A stretch of DNA of 64,000 nt from CAJQQK01 sp049116495 (GCA_049116495.1 JAGDYV010000030.1:1-64000), one strand, 5' to 3'; counted from the stretch's first letter, positions 51,332-60,791 are shown. The notes: generated by a model from the letters alone, not told the origin. A program made the numbers and translations.

Positions 51332-52120
51332 TCAATAACTCTTGGCCGCCGCCGCCGGACCTTTGCCGCGCACCGCATTGACACCGTTCTGGCAAGCCGA
51401 GAACAGCAGACGCGTATCGTTCAGCAGCGTCGCGTATTTGTACCCGGTCTCGTAGCGCGTCAGGATGGTTTCAGGACCATCACAATGAATCCCCGGAATC
51501 AGCCCGGCGCCATTCGTCAGATCGGCAATCTTCTTGATGCCATCCAGCACTTTTTGGGATGATGGCGCCAACGTCGCCTCTTCCCCCATACTTAGCCCAA
51601 GATCCGACGGTCCGACATAAACGCCGTCCAGTCCTTCGACTTTCAGGATCTCCGGCAGGTTGGCGATCGCCGTCTCCGTCTCGATCATCGCAAAGACCAG
51701 GACCTCATCATTGGCGTGCTTGACGTAGTCGCCACCATGAATGAAGCCCGCGCGGAACGGCCCGTTCGAGCGGCCGCCAAGCGGTGGATAACGGCAAGCC
51801 TGCACCAGCGCCTTGGCTTCCTCAACCGTATTGATCATCGGGCAGATGACGCCCATCGCGCCGGAATCCAGCACCCGCATTATGATGCCCGGCTCGTTCC
51901 ATGGCACCCGGATCATCGGCACGGCATCTGTTTGCCCGATCGCCTGGAACATCGGAACAACGCTTTCAAACGGTACGCAGCCATGTTGCATATCAATTGT
52001 CACGCTTTCGAAGCCGGCCCGCGCGACAACTTCCGCCGACATGTTGTTCGGCAGACCAAGCCAGCCGTTGATGGTGGTTCCACCGGAATTCCAGATCTCG
52101 CGCAGCTTGTTCTTTTGCAT
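51332..52120 (-). CDS. HpcH/HpaI-type aldolase
   Basis: A 262-residue class II pyruvate aldolase of the HpcH/HpaI family. Typical segments: DMQHG, IRVPWNEPGIIMRVLDSGAMGVICPMI, AMIETETAIANLPEI and GVYVGPSDLGLSMG. It cleaves 4-hydroxy-2-oxo acids to pyruvate and an aldehyde. AAGGAG lies before the ATG. It converges on the phosphopantetheinyl transferase gene. Confidence 0.88.
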   Translation of the reverse strand: MQKNKLREIWNSGGTTINGWLGLPNNMSAEVVARAGFESVTIDMQHGCVPFESVVPMFQAIGQTDAVPMIRVPWNEPGIIMRVLDSGAMGVICPMINTVEEAKALVQACRYPPLGGRSNGPFRAGFIHGGDYVKHANDEVLVFAMIETETAIANLPEILKVEGLDGVYVGPSDLGLSMGEEATLAPSSQKVLDGIKKIADLTNGAGLIPGIHCDGPETILTRYETGYKYATLLNDTRLLFSACQNGVNAVRGKGPAAAAKSY

Positions 52121-52281
52121 GGGGTTGGGCTCCTTGGGCCGGATGCTTGTTCAGTCCATTCATGACGTCGACGGGTTCGGTCCGCATCAAGCGAGGAACC
52201 CCCGTTGAGGTCAAGTCGCAGGCCGGATTTCATCCGCAGGATGCTATGCAATCACCCCGCGGCGCATCTCTTTGTCCATCG

Positions 52282-52370
52282 AGAGCCTGTCTGACTTAGT
52301 GCGACGGCCCACTTGATCTCGGAACAAATCCGCTTCGGCAGAATGGTTCCATCTAAGGTAGACAGGCTCT
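52282..52370. repeat. 89-bp imperfect palindromic element
   Basis: AGAGCCTGTCT (52282-52292) and AGACAGGCTCT (52360-52370) are perfect 11-bp terminal inverted repeats. They are extended inward by CTTAG/CTAAG and further by GGAAC/GTTCC. It sits in the gap between the aldolase and cinA-like genes. It looks like a small non-autonomous element or a strong RNA hairpin. No target-site duplication is obvious. Confidence 0.55.
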
Positions 52371-52433
52371 AACGCACTTGCCTCCACCAAGCTTGCCGTT
52401 GTTTGATGACGCAAGCAAAACCAGGAGATCAAG

Positions 52434-52919
52434 ATGGAAACGCTATTGCCGGTCGCCGAGCGCGTTGGTGCCATGCTCAAGCAGCGCGGCGAAACAATCG
52501 CCATTGCGGAGTCCTCAGGCGGCGGACTCGTCGCAGCATCACTGCTCGCCGTCCCCGGCGCATCCGCCTACTTCCTCGGCGGCGCCGTGGTCTACACGTT
52601 GCAGGCGCGAGCCGGCCTGATTGGCATCACCAAGGAGCAGATGACCGGCCTGCGCTCCTCAAGCGAGCCTTACGCCCAACTGCTCGCCCAATCCGCACGC
52701 GCCAAGGTCGACGCAACATGGGGCCTCGCTGAGACCGGCGCTGCCGGCCCGACGGGCAATCGCTACGGCGATCCGGCGGGGCATACCTGCATTGCCGTAG
52801 CCGGCCCCAATGAAGTCGTGCTGACATTTCGAACGGGCTCGGACGACCGCGTCGCAAATATGCGCGCCTTCGCCCTCAAGACCCTCGAGACGATGGAGAG
52901 TGTGCTTACCGCGTCTTAG
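52434..52919 (+). CDS. CinA C-terminal-domain protein
   Basis: A 161-residue single CinA domain, the nicotinamide-nucleotide amidase fold. The family segments AIAESSGGGLVAASLL and GAAGPTGNRYGDPAG are seen, but the usual ESCTGGLL is ESSGGGLV. The motif cysteine position is therefore changed and NMN deamidase activity is uncertain. Its stop overlaps the convergent thioesterase gene by 4 bp. Confidence 0.8.
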   Translation: METLLPVAERVGAMLKQRGETIAIAESSGGGLVAASLLAVPGASAYFLGGAVVYTLQARAGLIGITKEQMTGLRSSSEPYAQLLAQSARAKVDATWGLAETGAAGPTGNRYGDPAGHTCIAVAGPNEVVLTFRTGSDDRVANMRAFALKTLETMESVLTAS

Positions 52920-53317
52920 CCCATCGCCGCACGTTTCTGGGCCACGGCTTTCTTCAAGCGCGCGACATCGACAATGAACCGCGTATGGCGCGCAGTCGCG
53001 ACCCTTTCCATGGCGTCGTGCACCTCAACCGAACACGTCACGCTGCGGCTTTTGACTTCTTCAACGGTCACCACGTGGCGCACGGTCATGCCCATTGGTG
53101 TTGGCTTCAGATGCTCGATCTCAACCCGCGCACCGACCGTGTCCTGGCCCTCGTCGAGGTGTGCTAGAATAAGGTCACGACATGCATACTCAAGATCATG
53201 CACGATGCACGGCGTCGCATAGACCCGTAGGTCGTCGCCCATGAAACTGATCGCACGCGTATCATCGACGGTGTGCTCCGTTTCGCTCACGACACCAGGT
53301 ACGAGTGTCTCTTTCAT
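52916..53317 (-). CDS. Hotdog thioesterase (FlK-like)
   Basis: A 133-residue hotdog-fold protein similar to fluoroacetyl-CoA thioesterase FlK. The probable catalytic triad is visible: Thr in YATPCIVHDLE, Glu at the end of that segment, and His in IEHLKPTPMG. It likely hydrolyses a short acyl-CoA. GGAAGGAA precedes the ATG at 53317. It is 45 bp downstream of the DHA2 transporter gene on the same strand. Confidence 0.84.
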   Translation of the reverse strand: MKETLVPGVVSETEHTVDDTRAISFMGDDLRVYATPCIVHDLEYACRDLILAHLDEGQDTVGARVEIEHLKPTPMGMTVRHVVTVEEVKSRSVTCSVEVHDAMERVATARHTRFIVDVARLKKAVAQKRAAMG

Positions 53318-53362
53318 TGTGGTTCCTTCCCGATTGAGCTCACAACCCGGCAATCCCTGACT

Positions 53363-54886
53363 TCATCTCGCCCCGGCGCGCTGACGCATCATTAGAATCA
53401 ACGGCAACGCACACGCGCAAGCAGCCGTGAACATCCCGAACGCATTGAGATAGCCGATCATCGCGGATTGACGATTAATCTCACTGCCCACCCGCGCCAG
53501 ACCGGCAACGGTCTCGATATCCCATCGGCCAACCACGCCCGGCAAAGTCAGCATCTTGTTGAACGGGTTCACCATCTCGACCATGCGCGCATAGTTCGTC
53601 GAGGTCGACCGTACAATCTCGGCAACGCACACGGAGATAAAGAAACTCGATCCGAGATTTCGCAGCAAATGATAGACAGCCGTTGTCTCCGGCATATCCT
53701 CCGCCTTGACGTTGGCAAACGTCAGCAACGTCAAGGGCACCCAGCACGCTCCAATCGCAAGCCCTTGTAGAAATGCGTTCGCCACCAGCGACGCAACCGT
53801 GACGTTCAGGTCGATATGCATCAGCCAGATGCCAGCGGTAAACAGCATCCCGAATCCGATCGTCATGCTGACGCGCGGATCGATCCGACTGGAAAAGCCC
53901 GCGATCAGGAAGCCGATACAGCCGCCGAGCCCGCGCCCGGCGATGATGAACCCGATCACTGCATCCGGGAACCCGGCGTACTCGCGCAGCAACGGCGGCA
54001 GCAGCACCATCGGCGTGAAATTGAGCATACCGTAGATCGTGACGATCAGGATCCCGAGGCTGTAGTTGCGATTGAGCAGGTGCGCTGGGTTAAGGAACGG
54101 TGCCTTGGTCGTCAGGCTGTGCGCCGCGAAAATCCAGAAAGCGATGACACCGATCAGCGTCTCGACAATGATTTCGGTCGAATCATACCAGTCGAGCCGC
54201 TGGCCACGCGACAGGATCAGCTGCATGCAGCCAATTGCGATCGAAAGCGCAATGAACCCCGTCCAGTCGAGGCGAACTTTGCGTCGCTTTTCATCGTCAG
54301 GCAGCAACGCCAACCAGAGCCCGGCGGTCGCGATCATACCAACCGGCACCAGCGCGTAGAACGCCCAGCGCCAGGTCATCATTTCGGCCATGTGACCACC
54401 GAGCGGCGGTCCGATGATGGGTCCAACAACCACGCCAAAGCCGAAGATACCGAGCACCATCGAATGCTGCCGACGCGGAAACACCGCCATCATGATCGAT
54501 TGCGCCAGCGGCGTTGTCGGTGCGCCAAAGGCGCCCTGCATGATCCGCCAAAAGACAATCCCTTCAAGGGATGTCGCGTAGCCGCACATGAACGTCGAGA
54601 TCGTAAAACCGGCAAGGCACCAAACCATCACGTTGCGCGTACCAAACCGCGCCGCGAGCCAGCCTGACATGGGTGTCATGATCGCTGTCGCGAGAATATT
54701 GAAGGTCATGACCCAGGAGATTTCGTCGGCGGTCGCCGAGAACGTCCCGCGCATTTGCGGCAGGATCGTCGACACCACAAGGATCGTCGTTCCGTAAAGC
54801 GTCGTCGCGATGATGATGACGAACAGGATCATGAACCGGCGCAGCGGCGTAATCCGTGGATCGATATCATCTTCGATCGCGTTCAC
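53363..54886 (-). CDS. DHA2-family MFS efflux transporter (EmrB/QacA type)
   Basis: A protein of about 507 residues with fourteen hydrophobic segments. DHA2 signatures: ILVVSTILPQMRGTF with the D1-like segment, WVMTFNILATAIMTPMSGWLAARFGTRN, and GPIIGPPLGGHM. It exports drugs or metabolites with proton exchange. The start is uncertain: no ATG is available, and the GTG at 54886, just before NAIEDDIDPRIT, is preferred over a TTG at 54919. No emrA-type adaptor gene is adjacent. Confidence 0.85.
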   Translation of the reverse strand: MNAIEDDIDPRITPLRRFMILFVIIIATTLYGTTILVVSTILPQMRGTFSATADEISWVMTFNILATAIMTPMSGWLAARFGTRNVMVWCLAGFTISTFMCGYATSLEGIVFWRIMQGAFGAPTTPLAQSIMMAVFPRRQHSMVLGIFGFGVVVGPIIGPPLGGHMAEMMTWRWAFYALVPVGMIATAGLWLALLPDDEKRRKVRLDWTGFIALSIAIGCMQLILSRGQRLDWYDSTEIIVETLIGVIAFWIFAAHSLTTKAPFLNPAHLLNRNYSLGILIVTIYGMLNFTPMVLLPPLLREYAGFPDAVIGFIIAGRGLGGCIGFLIAGFSSRIDPRVSMTIGFGMLFTAGIWLMHIDLNVTVASLVANAFLQGLAIGACWVPLTLLTFANVKAEDMPETTAVYHLLRNLGSSFFISVCVAEIVRSTSTNYARMVEMVNPFNKMLTLPGVVGRWDIETVAGLARVGSEINRQSAMIGYLNAFGMFTAACACALPLILMMRQRAGAR

Positions 54887-54950
54887 CGGCCCCACCCAGC
54901 ATGAAACCCTGGCGCGCAACCATACCGATTTCGAACGTCAGCGCTCCGCA

Positions 54951-56018
54951 TCATTCGTCTTTCAGGAATTGCTCGATACGGCGATAGGCGACCGGCGCGA
55001 AGAACGCAATGGTCAACGATCGGGAAACTTGGATCGTCGCAACAAAACCGACATCAAGTCCGAGCGCTAGCGCAATCAATCCGATTTCGGACATCCCTCC
55101 CGGCGAAAACGATAGCATTCCCGTGATCACGGGCAGATCAAATATCAGATGCAATGTGCCGGCAAACGCTGTCGCGATCGCTAATGTGATCACGACGTAG
55201 CCAAACGCCAACACGATCGCCTGGCCGACAATCGTAAGCGTCTCGCCAACGTACCGCGCGCCAATACTCGCACCGATGATGACCTGCGACAGGATGATGA
55301 TCTCGACAGGCGGTTTGGCCGCCGTAATCCCCGATATGTGCAACGCTGCACTGGCCAGCATCGGCCCAATCATTTGTCCGCCCGGCATCCCGGTTCGCCG
55401 GCCAATCGCCCATCCGACGACGCCAGCTGCCAGCAGCAGCATGAAATCCCTCATCGGCAGCTCAGTGATGGACACCGACGCATTGATCACGTTGATCACC
55501 GGCATGGTCGTCAGAAAACTGACCGCAAGGGGGGCCATGAGGACAACGAACGTGATGCGCAGCGCGTGCGCCAGTGCAACGCGGCGGATGTCGACGCCCG
55601 CCTCCTCGGCATAAATCGTCATCATGTGCAGACCGCCCGGTACCGCACAAAAGAACGCCTCATCGCGGGGAAACCCGGCCAGCCTCCGATAGTAGATCGT
55701 ACCAACGATCGTCGAAATCAGCACGAATACCGGCACGAACGCGGCTGCCGCACCGAGCGCACCAATTCGGTCAAGAAGATCAGGCGTAATCGCTGAGCCG
55801 AGCAAAACGCCCAGTGACGCCCGCATCGGCGTCACGACGTGGCGATGTGGCCGTGCAATCTGCACGCCGGCCAACGCCACAATCATCGTTGCCGCAATCG
55901 CCCCCAGCATGAATGCCAGCGGCAAATGAAAGTGATTGAAGACAAAGCCACCGACAAACGCGATCGCAACGCAAAGCGCCGCTGGCCAGAACGTTATGGG
56001 CGGTGAGACAGCGCGCAA
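54951..56018 (-). CDS. AbrB-family putative membrane protein (PF05145)
   Basis: A 355-residue inner-membrane protein with about ten hydrophobic segments in two repeats. It matches the AbrB/ammonia monooxygenase-like family (FNHFHLPLAFMLGAIAATM and GRRTGMPGGQMIGPMLASAALH; SPGGMSEIGLIALALGLDV). Function is not established. The start used is TTG; an ATG nearby is in another frame. Confidence 0.8.
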   Translation of the reverse strand: MRAVSPPITFWPAALCVAIAFVGGFVFNHFHLPLAFMLGAIAATMIVALAGVQIARPHRHVVTPMRASLGVLLGSAITPDLLDRIGALGAAAAFVPVFVLISTIVGTIYYRRLAGFPRDEAFFCAVPGGLHMMTIYAEEAGVDIRRVALAHALRITFVVLMAPLAVSFLTTMPVINVINASVSITELPMRDFMLLLAAGVVGWAIGRRTGMPGGQMIGPMLASAALHISGITAAKPPVEIIILSQVIIGASIGARYVGETLTIVGQAIVLAFGYVVITLAIATAFAGTLHLIFDLPVITGMLSFSPGGMSEIGLIALALGLDVGFVATIQVSRSLTIAFFAPVAYRRIEQFLKDE

Positions 56019-56186
56019 GTGCGGTCATCTTTCGATAGCGGATAATGTCTTACGCGTGCGCCCAGAATACCTTCTGCGCAATACCGCCAATAATCGCATC
56101 CCCCGATTATCGACCAATTTTCAATCACGAGCTGGATGCTGCAGTGCGAAATAAGCCACACCGGTTACCCCAAGGCACAACAGCGC

Positions 56187-57248
56187 ATGCCTGCCTTCAA
56201 GGTGGCAGGTGTACCGTCAGAGTTCTATGAATACGGGTATCCGTCTCCTCCAACACGGTGCTGGCCCATCGACGTACCGCCCTCAAACATCGTGAAACGG
56301 CTGCCGTTCGCCCGCGCACGCTCGGAATTCGCCGTCAAATGGCGTCGCCTGCCCGGCAATTTGCGCGGCGGCTTGTGGATCCTGCTCGGTTCACTTTTTT
56401 TTGCGGTCATGGTGGTTTTGATTAAATTCACGGGCCAAACGCTGCACGTCACAGAGATCCTCTTCTTCCGACAATTAACGATGCTGCTCCTCGCGGCCCC
56501 CGTGATCATCCGTCATTTCCCCGGATCCCTGATCACGGCATTTCCCGGGCTTCAGACGCTCAGGGTTTCCATCGCATTCCTCGCGATGCTGCTCGGCTTC
56601 ACGTCGATCATTCACCTCCCGCTTGCGGAAGCAACCACGCTGAATTTCGCCAAGACGTTTTTCGTCGGCATCCTCGCTATCATCTTTCTCAGCGAAGTCG
56701 TCGGCGTGCGCCGCTGGGCGGCGATGCTGATGGGATTCACGGGTGTGCTGATCATCGCCTGGCCGCAGCCCGGCGCCACACTCAACATTTATACCATCAT
56801 GGCCGTTGGCAGCGCCGCAGCCGTTGCCGTTGTCATGACGCTGATGCGCACCATTGCCCAGGTCGACAAACCCGTGACGATCCTGTCCTATCAGGCGATC
56901 GGCGTCGGCATTCTCATGATCCCGCCGACAATCTGGTTCTGGAAAACGCCGACCCTAACGGATCTGATGATGGTCGCAGCGATCGGCGCCGTCTCATCAA
57001 TCGGGCAATTGTGCAATATCCAGGCCTTCAAGGCCGGCGAAGCCAGCGCCATCGCACCGCTCGACTACGTGCGCCTGATCTACGCGTTGGTTCTAGGTTT
57101 CCTCATTTTTGACGAATGGCCTGAGCCACGTGTGTTCGCCGGCGCCGCCATTATCGTTGCCGCTGCCGTTTACACGTTGCATCGCGAACGCATTCGCGGA
57201 CAACGCGAAGAGGCGGAGCGCAAGGCCAAGCTTACGGCCGGGCACTAA
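56187..57248 (+). CDS. EamA/DMT-superfamily transporter
   Basis: A protein of about 353 residues with ten membrane segments in two EamA repeats (SLFFAVMVVLIKFTGQTLHVTEILFFRQ and later SSIGQLCNIQAFKAGEASAIAPLDY). It exports or imports a metabolite by the drug/metabolite transporter mechanism. The start is uncertain: the ATG at 56187 leaves a ~60-residue N-terminal tail without similarity, and a shorter form is possible. A basic C-terminal tail follows the last segment. Confidence 0.83.
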   Translation: MPAFKVAGVPSEFYEYGYPSPPTRCWPIDVPPSNIVKRLPFARARSEFAVKWRRLPGNLRGGLWILLGSLFFAVMVVLIKFTGQTLHVTEILFFRQLTMLLLAAPVIIRHFPGSLITAFPGLQTLRVSIAFLAMLLGFTSIIHLPLAEATTLNFAKTFFVGILAIIFLSEVVGVRRWAAMLMGFTGVLIIAWPQPGATLNIYTIMAVGSAAAVAVVMTLMRTIAQVDKPVTILSYQAIGVGILMIPPTIWFWKTPTLTDLMMVAAIGAVSSIGQLCNIQAFKAGEASAIAPLDYVRLIYALVLGFLIFDEWPEPRVFAGAAIIVAAAVYTLHRERIRGQREEAERKAKLTAGH

Positions 57249-57351
57249 CCCTCACGTTTTCGTATCAAGTCTGGCATCCATCGCACCACCTGATAGAATT
57301 GACCGGGCAGGGCCAATGTGACAGGGCCAGTGATGAAACGGAGTACAGCCA

Positions 57352-57855
57352 ATGCCGGCGTTGCCAAAACAGGTACTGCTCGACAAATTTCTGGCCGACC
57401 TGCCGGACGACGCCGCCAAAACCATCCGCGACGCTGCCGCCATCATGATGCGCAACGAGCAGGCCGCCCTGCGTCTGCGTGGTGTCGAGCTGGAACTGCG
57501 CCCGTTCTTCATCACTGCCTCGGTCTCATTCATCATCGCCATGGTCATTCTGATCTTCTATTCGAGCCCCGGCGGCTTTCTCGACCGGGTCTACGGCGCC
57601 TGGCCCTTGTTGCTTGCCGCATTGAGTTTTCTGCCGGGGCTTCTGACGTATTATGCCGTCCGCATCCGCAAGCGCTCGCAGGCGGATATGGAGAACTTCG
57701 ATCTCAACAAGGAGTTCTTCCTCCCGCACGGCGCAATATATTTTCCTTCTGATTCGGGTCCCGACGAACAAATGGTAACGCTGGTCGAAGTCCAGGAACC
57801 ACCGATCGGGCGACGTTCGAAATGGGACAAAGTCAAACCCGGCGCGATCTGGTGA
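57352..57855 (+). CDS. Hypothetical membrane protein
   Basis: A 167-residue protein with an N-terminal amphipathic region, two hydrophobic segments (FFITASVSFIIAMVILIFY and WPLLLAALSFLPGLLTYYAV) and a C-terminal soluble tail of about 60 residues. No family is recognised. It lies between an EamA transporter gene and a CitE-like lyase gene. Confidence 0.65.
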   Translation: MPALPKQVLLDKFLADLPDDAAKTIRDAAAIMMRNEQAALRLRGVELELRPFFITASVSFIIAMVILIFYSSPGGFLDRVYGAWPLLLAALSFLPGLLTYYAVRIRKRSQADMENFDLNKEFFLPHGAIYFPSDSGPDEQMVTLVEVQEPPIGRRSKWDKVKPGAIW

Positions 57856-57942
57856 TCCGTTGACACCAGCGGCAAAATAGTAAGCCAACGGCATCTTGGC
57901 ACCACCCTGATGCTGTCGACATGAAAGGCCTCGCCCTCGCCC

Positions 57943-58821
57943 ATGCAGCCCAACCGCACATTTCTGTTCGCCCCCGGCAATCATCCCCGCAAGGTCGAGA
58001 AGGTCTTCGATGCCGGTGCCGATGCCGTCATCCTCGACCTCGAGGATGCCGTCGCGATCTCCGAGAAGCCTGCCACCCGCGCCGTCGTCGTCGAAGCACT
58101 GCAGAAACCGCGCAAGTGCCGCGGCTATGTCCGGGTCAACGCGCTCGATACCGAGTTCTGCTTTGAGGATATCGAGGCGGTCGTTGCCAACGGCGTTGAC
58201 GGCATCATTCTGCCAAAAGTCGAGCGCGCCGCGGACCTCCAGATGGTTGACTGGATGATGACCGGACTCGAAAAGCGCCGCGGCCTGCCCGCCGGTGGCA
58301 TTGATCTGCTGCCGATTATCGAAACCGGCAAAGGCATCGCCGACGTCCGCACCATCGCCGGTGCCGGCATCGCGCGCATGAAACGCCTCTCGTTCGGCGC
58401 CGGCGACTACACCCGCGACATGGGCATGGAGTGGACGCTTGGCGAAACCGAACTCGCGCTCTACCAGGCCGAGGTCGTGCTTGCCAGCCGCATCAATGAC
58501 CTTGAGCCGCCCGTTGACACCGTGTTCATTCACATCCGCGAGGAAGAGGCCTTCGCGCAATCCTGCCAGCGCGTCAAGAACATGGGGTTCCAAGGCAAGC
58601 TATGCATTCACCCGGTGCAGATTGCGGCTGCCAACGCCGCCTTCACGCCAACGCCTGAAGAGACCGCCTTCGCGCGCAAAGTCATCACCGAGTTCGCCAA
58701 GGCCGAAGCCGCCGGCTCCGCCTCGATCCAGATCGACGGCTACTTCGTCGACTACCCGATCGTCGTCAAGGCCGAGCGCATCGTCGCACTTGCCGATGCG
58801 GTCGAAAAGGCCGCGCGCTAA
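57943..58821 (+). CDS. CoA ester lyase (CitE/HpcH-like)
   Basis: A 292-residue TIM-barrel lyase of the HpcH/HpaI-CitE family. Typical segments: RTFLFAPGNHPRKV, ADAVILDLEDAV, PIIETGKGIADVRTI and GKLCIHPVQIAAAN. It cleaves or forms a C-C bond in a malyl- or citramalyl-CoA-like ester. The next gene, an HpaB/4-hydroxybutyryl-CoA-dehydratase-like enzyme, starts 22 bp downstream, so the two are probably one operon acting on linked CoA esters. Confidence 0.88.
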   Translation: MQPNRTFLFAPGNHPRKVEKVFDAGADAVILDLEDAVAISEKPATRAVVVEALQKPRKCRGYVRVNALDTEFCFEDIEAVVANGVDGIILPKVERAADLQMVDWMMTGLEKRRGLPAGGIDLLPIIETGKGIADVRTIAGAGIARMKRLSFGAGDYTRDMGMEWTLGETELALYQAEVVLASRINDLEPPVDTVFIHIREEEAFAQSCQRVKNMGFQGKLCIHPVQIAAANAAFTPTPEETAFARKVITEFAKAEAAGSASIQIDGYFVDYPIVVKAERIVALADAVEKAAR

Positions 58822-58843
58822 AATACCAACCCGGAGCCCGATC

Positions 58844-60445
58844 ATGCTCAAGACCGCCGAAGAATACCGCGAGTCGCTACGCCAACTAAAGCCGCGCGTT
58901 TTCGTCAACGGCGACCGCATCGACAGCGTCGCCGACGAACCGCGCCTCGCCCCCGGCGTCAACGCGATGGGTGTCACCTACGACTTCGCCCATGACGAAC
59001 GCTACAAGCACCTCATGACCGCCACCGAGCAATCCTCAGGCAAGACCGTCAACCGCATGCTGCATGTCGACCGCTCGGCGCAGGACCTCATCGAAAAGCT
59101 CGAAGCCGTCCGCCTGACCTGCCGCGAAGTTGGCTGCGCGCAGCGCTATCTCGCGCATGACTCGCTCTCGGCCACCTACCAAACGATGCACCGCATGGAC
59201 GCCGAAACCGGCACCGAATACCTGCCGCGCTTCCTCAACTACCTGCACCGCGTCCAGGACGAGGACCTCTCCATCGGCGTCGCCATGACCGACGGCAAGG
59301 GCGACCGTTCACTGCGCCCCTCTGAGCAGGCCAACAAGGACGTCTACGTCCACATCAAGGAGCGCCGCAAGGACGGCATCGTCATCCGCGGCGCCAAGGC
59401 GATCATCACCGGCGCGCCTTATATGCACGAGTTGCTCGTCATGCCCTGCCGCAACATGACCGAGGCCGACGCCGACTTCGCCGTGTGCTGCGCCGTGCCG
59501 ATCGACGCTGAAAACCTCACCATCGTCTCCAGGCCCGCCGGCCGCCCCGGCGAGAACGCCGCCAAGTTCGCTGCCAAGTACGGCCAGTGCACCGCCGTCG
59601 CGATCTTCGACGATGTCTTCGTGCCATGGGACAACGTCTTCCTCGCCGGCGAGTGGCAGTATTCGCAGTTCCTCACCTCGACCTACGCCACCCACCACCG
59701 CCACAGCTGCATCGGTGCCCGCGCCGGCTTTGGCGACCTCCTGATCGGCGCCGGCGTCCTGATGATCGAGAGCAACGGCCTCGACGCCGACCGCCACCCG
59801 CACCTGCGCAACGACCTTGTCGAACTGATCAAGATCGTCGAGGGCTTTTATGCCTGCGGTGCCGCCGCCTCGATCTACGGCTTTTCCGATGCGTCCGGCG
59901 TGCACCAGCCCGACGGCGTCTTTGCCAACGTCGGCAAGCTCCTGATGGCCTCGCAGATCTACGACATGCACCGCCTCGCCCACGACGTTTCCGGCGGCCT
60001 CATCGTCGCCCTGCCCGGCCCCGACGAGGACCACAACCCGGAGACCAAGGGCGACCTGATGTCGATGCTCCAGACCCGCCCCGACGTGCCTCATGACAAG
60101 CGCATGGACGTCGCCCGGTTCATGCAGGACCTGACCACTTCCGACACCGCCGGCTGGATGTCGGTCATCTCGCTCCACGGCGGCGGCTCGCCGGAAGCCA
60201 TGAAGCGCGAGATCTACCGCTACTACCCGCTCGAAGAACGCCGCCAGCTGGTCGAGCGATTATTGGACCGCGGCGTCCTCGCGGTCGACGACGCGGAATC
60301 GAAGAACCGCCAGCCCGGCCGCTGTTGCCCGGTGGGGTGCCAGGTCCCCGAGACGCCGCAGTTGGCAGGCCCGGCAACCCTCGCCCCGCCCGAAGCACCG
60401 TTGGCCGACGAGGCCATGAAACAATTGCCGTCGGCGGCGGAGTAG
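58844..60445 (+). CDS. HpaB-family flavoprotein (4-hydroxyphenylacetate 3-hydroxylase / 4-hydroxybutyryl-CoA dehydratase-like)
   Basis: A 533-residue FAD protein of the HpaB/PvcC family, with family segments GVTYDFAHDERY, VTDG-like MTDGKGDRS, FVPWDNVFLAGEW and THHRHSCIGARAGFGDLLIGA. The last segment aligns with the cluster region of 4-hydroxybutyryl-CoA dehydratase, but its cysteine pattern differs from the dehydratase ligands as known, so the function is open. An extra Cys group (RCCPVGC) is near the C terminus. The ATG at 58844 defines the gene; the longer upstream frame overlaps the lyase gene and is not coding. Confidence 0.86.
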   Translation: MLKTAEEYRESLRQLKPRVFVNGDRIDSVADEPRLAPGVNAMGVTYDFAHDERYKHLMTATEQSSGKTVNRMLHVDRSAQDLIEKLEAVRLTCREVGCAQRYLAHDSLSATYQTMHRMDAETGTEYLPRFLNYLHRVQDEDLSIGVAMTDGKGDRSLRPSEQANKDVYVHIKERRKDGIVIRGAKAIITGAPYMHELLVMPCRNMTEADADFAVCCAVPIDAENLTIVSRPAGRPGENAAKFAAKYGQCTAVAIFDDVFVPWDNVFLAGEWQYSQFLTSTYATHHRHSCIGARAGFGDLLIGAGVLMIESNGLDADRHPHLRNDLVELIKIVEGFYACGAAASIYGFSDASGVHQPDGVFANVGKLLMASQIYDMHRLAHDVSGGLIVALPGPDEDHNPETKGDLMSMLQTRPDVPHDKRMDVARFMQDLTTSDTAGWMSVISLHGGGSPEAMKREIYRYYPLEERRQLVERLLDRGVLAVDDAESKNRQPGRCCPVGCQVPETPQLAGPATLAPPEAPLADEAMKQLPSAAE

Positions 60446-60495
60446 GCGGCGGACACGTCGGCTGACGGCGGAGTAGCGCCCACGACCGCTGTCGT

Positions 60496-60625
60496 GCCCG
60501 CGCAGGCGGGCAACATTCGGCACACGCTCGCGGATGTCATTCTCGGGCTTGATGACACAAGGCACACCCTCGCGGTTGTCATCCTCGGGCTTGTCCCGAG
60601 GACCCATTTCTCCGCGAGTCAGGAT
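60496..60625. repeat. 130-bp direct repeat, copy 1
   Basis: Closely similar to 60792-60921. It contains GTCATCCTCGGGCTTG followed by a perfect hairpin (TCCTCGGG/CCCGAGGA, 60582-60602) and ends CGCGAGTCAGGAT. The whole 60446-61225 gap is repeat-rich and shows no gene. Confidence 0.75.
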
Positions 60626-60700
60626 ACTCGCCTGCAGCGCCGCAGCCGCGCCAGTTTGCACGACCACAGTACAACTTTTTGCATTGCGCCCGCTGCCCAA

Positions 60701-60732
60701 TGGGTCCTCGGCCTAAAGCCGAGGATGACACC
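60701..60732. repeat. Inverted copy of the CCTCGG repeat core
   Basis: TGGGTCCTCGGC-CTAAA-GCCGAGGATGACACC lies between the two 130-bp repeats. It is the reverse complement of their GTCATCCTCGG...GAGGACCCA core with a changed loop. Confidence 0.65.
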
Positions 60733-60791
60733 TCTGAGTGGCGCAACGTTCACAGCACCTCGGACGCGCCCACCTCCGCCCCCGCCGCAGA

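Noticed and set aside
53816..54667. Long plus-strand frame opposite the DHA2 transporter
   Set aside because: Arg/Asp/His-rich composition typical of an antisense shadow in a GC-rich gene.
58439..58843. N-terminal extension of the HpaB-like gene
   Set aside because: It overlaps the CitE-like gene in another frame and has a shadow composition (Ser/Pro/Arg-rich).
59309..60178. Long minus-strand frame opposite the HpaB-like gene
   Set aside because: Val/Gly/Ala/Asp-rich antisense shadow; the plus-strand gene has clear family motifs.
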